From the NCBI GenBank assembly GCA_902651635.1, contig CACRSC010000073.1, positions 65,368 to 105,383 of the forward strand: 40,016 nt of DNA, given 5' to 3'. Under the pieces are notes generated by a model that searched no databases, was not told the DNA's origin, and saw only the letters and a list, made by a program, of their open reading frames with translations. This stretch comes from Mastigamoeba balamuthi. Lineage: Eukaryota; Evosea; Mastigamoebida; Mastigamoebidae. Position 1 is the first letter of the stretch, and every line of letters starts with the position of its first letter. A program made the position numbers and the translations under genes. Below, piece by piece: positions 39,539 through 40,016 of this stretch.

Positions 39539-40016
39539 GAACTCATCATCTCGTTTGAGAACAGACTGCATTTATCGTGTCATCCGGAACTGCGCTTGGA
39601 CATACAAATGGTTACTCGCACTCGGGGATTCGAGTAGCCTCGAGAGACCTATGCTCGAGGATGAGACACTGTTGCAAGCAATGGGTGGCTGCCGAGGGAG
39701 GCGGATCGAGTAGTGCCATTGCTGTTGAAGGGTCAGTGGGGTTCAATATAGAGAAACTCCCTCCTTGAATGTTCTTTTCGGGGGAACAATCGTATCCTCT
39801 GTAGGTGGAAAAGGAGTGCCATCTGAATGACATCAGTTTGGTCATTCTGTTGTTTCCTTGCAAGCACAAAGCCAGCCTACGGTGTCCTTGCTCAAAAAAA
39901 ATACTACACACATACGACAGCTTTTAACTGTTACAATGAATGTAGTGGAGTGAAAACTGAATAAGCTGTATCTTAGTCAGCTGGCCACCACTTCACAGAA
40001 GGGCTATCTTTATGGT
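39539..40016. other. 3' intergenic, nothing recognised
   Basis: About 480 bp after the DCTN4 stop, dropping to lower GC. No open frame with a recognisable motif and no RNA gene was seen before the window ends. Confidence 0.5.

Noticed and set aside
1-40016. CRISPR arrays, bacterial operons, Shine-Dalgarno sites
   Set aside because: No spaced repeat array is present, and the genes are spliced eukaryotic genes.

Overview
The window is nuclear DNA of a single-celled eukaryote with GC-rich genes and many short spliceosomal introns. About 35 introns can be placed by reading-frame and phase logic; most are 40-100 nt. Typical eukaryotic products are a myosin V-type DIL tail, proteasome subunit RPN12, dynactin p62 (DCTN4), the RAD51 paralogue XRCC3, a RhoGEF/RhoGAP protein, TALE homeodomains and U6 snRNA. 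The mix (FG-GAP/CADG receptor, dynactin, combined RhoGEF-RhoGAP, Crinkler-like NTPase) suggests an amoeboid protist of the Amorphea type. That placement is inference; no rRNA is present to test it.

Layout. 1-969: 3' end of a DIL-domain gene. 1291-3673: gene for a protein with three TALE-like homeodomains. 3942-4771: small Cys-rich, probably GPI-anchored surface protein. 5746-9375: intronless receptor with 14 FG-GAP repeats. 10145-13646: nine-exon DH-PH-WW-RhoGAP-WD40 gene. 13919-14452: free methionine-R-sulfoxide reductase. 14453-15936: AT-rich gap. 15937-16999: RPN12. 18051-19283: pseudokinase. 19522-25699: a U6 snRNA copy joined head-on to a decayed non-LTR retrotransposon (LINE), with a 14-bp direct repeat on both outer edges. 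25778-27206: triple CCCH zinc-finger gene. 27418-28790 (minus): XRCC3. 28830-31076: AT-rich, with a Helitron-helicase relic. 31077-33482: Crinkler/RHS-like P-loop protein. 33578-34379 (minus): metallo-beta-lactamase-fold hydrolase. 34808-37018: diacylglycerol-lipase-like enzyme with a Gln-rich tail. 37324-39538: DCTN4.

Genes are not in operons. Neighbours are unrelated housekeeping, signalling, surface and effector-like proteins. Two themes recur: membrane/cytoskeleton signalling (DIL tail, RhoGEF-GAP, integrin-like receptor, DAG lipase, dynactin) and mobile DNA in AT-rich gaps.

Most striking points: (1) the U6-LINE chimeric insertion with matching target-site duplications; (2) three homeodomains in one protein, all lacking the invariant Asn51; (3) four likely GC-AG introns among about 35; (4) a 1,209-residue intronless FG-GAP receptor whose base composition shifts part-way; (5) a DH-PH-WW-RhoGAP-WD40 fusion; (6) the LINE tail reading in frame into the CCCH gene. 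A single N at 20605 sits between two copies of a 154-bp repeat and looks like an assembly join artefact.
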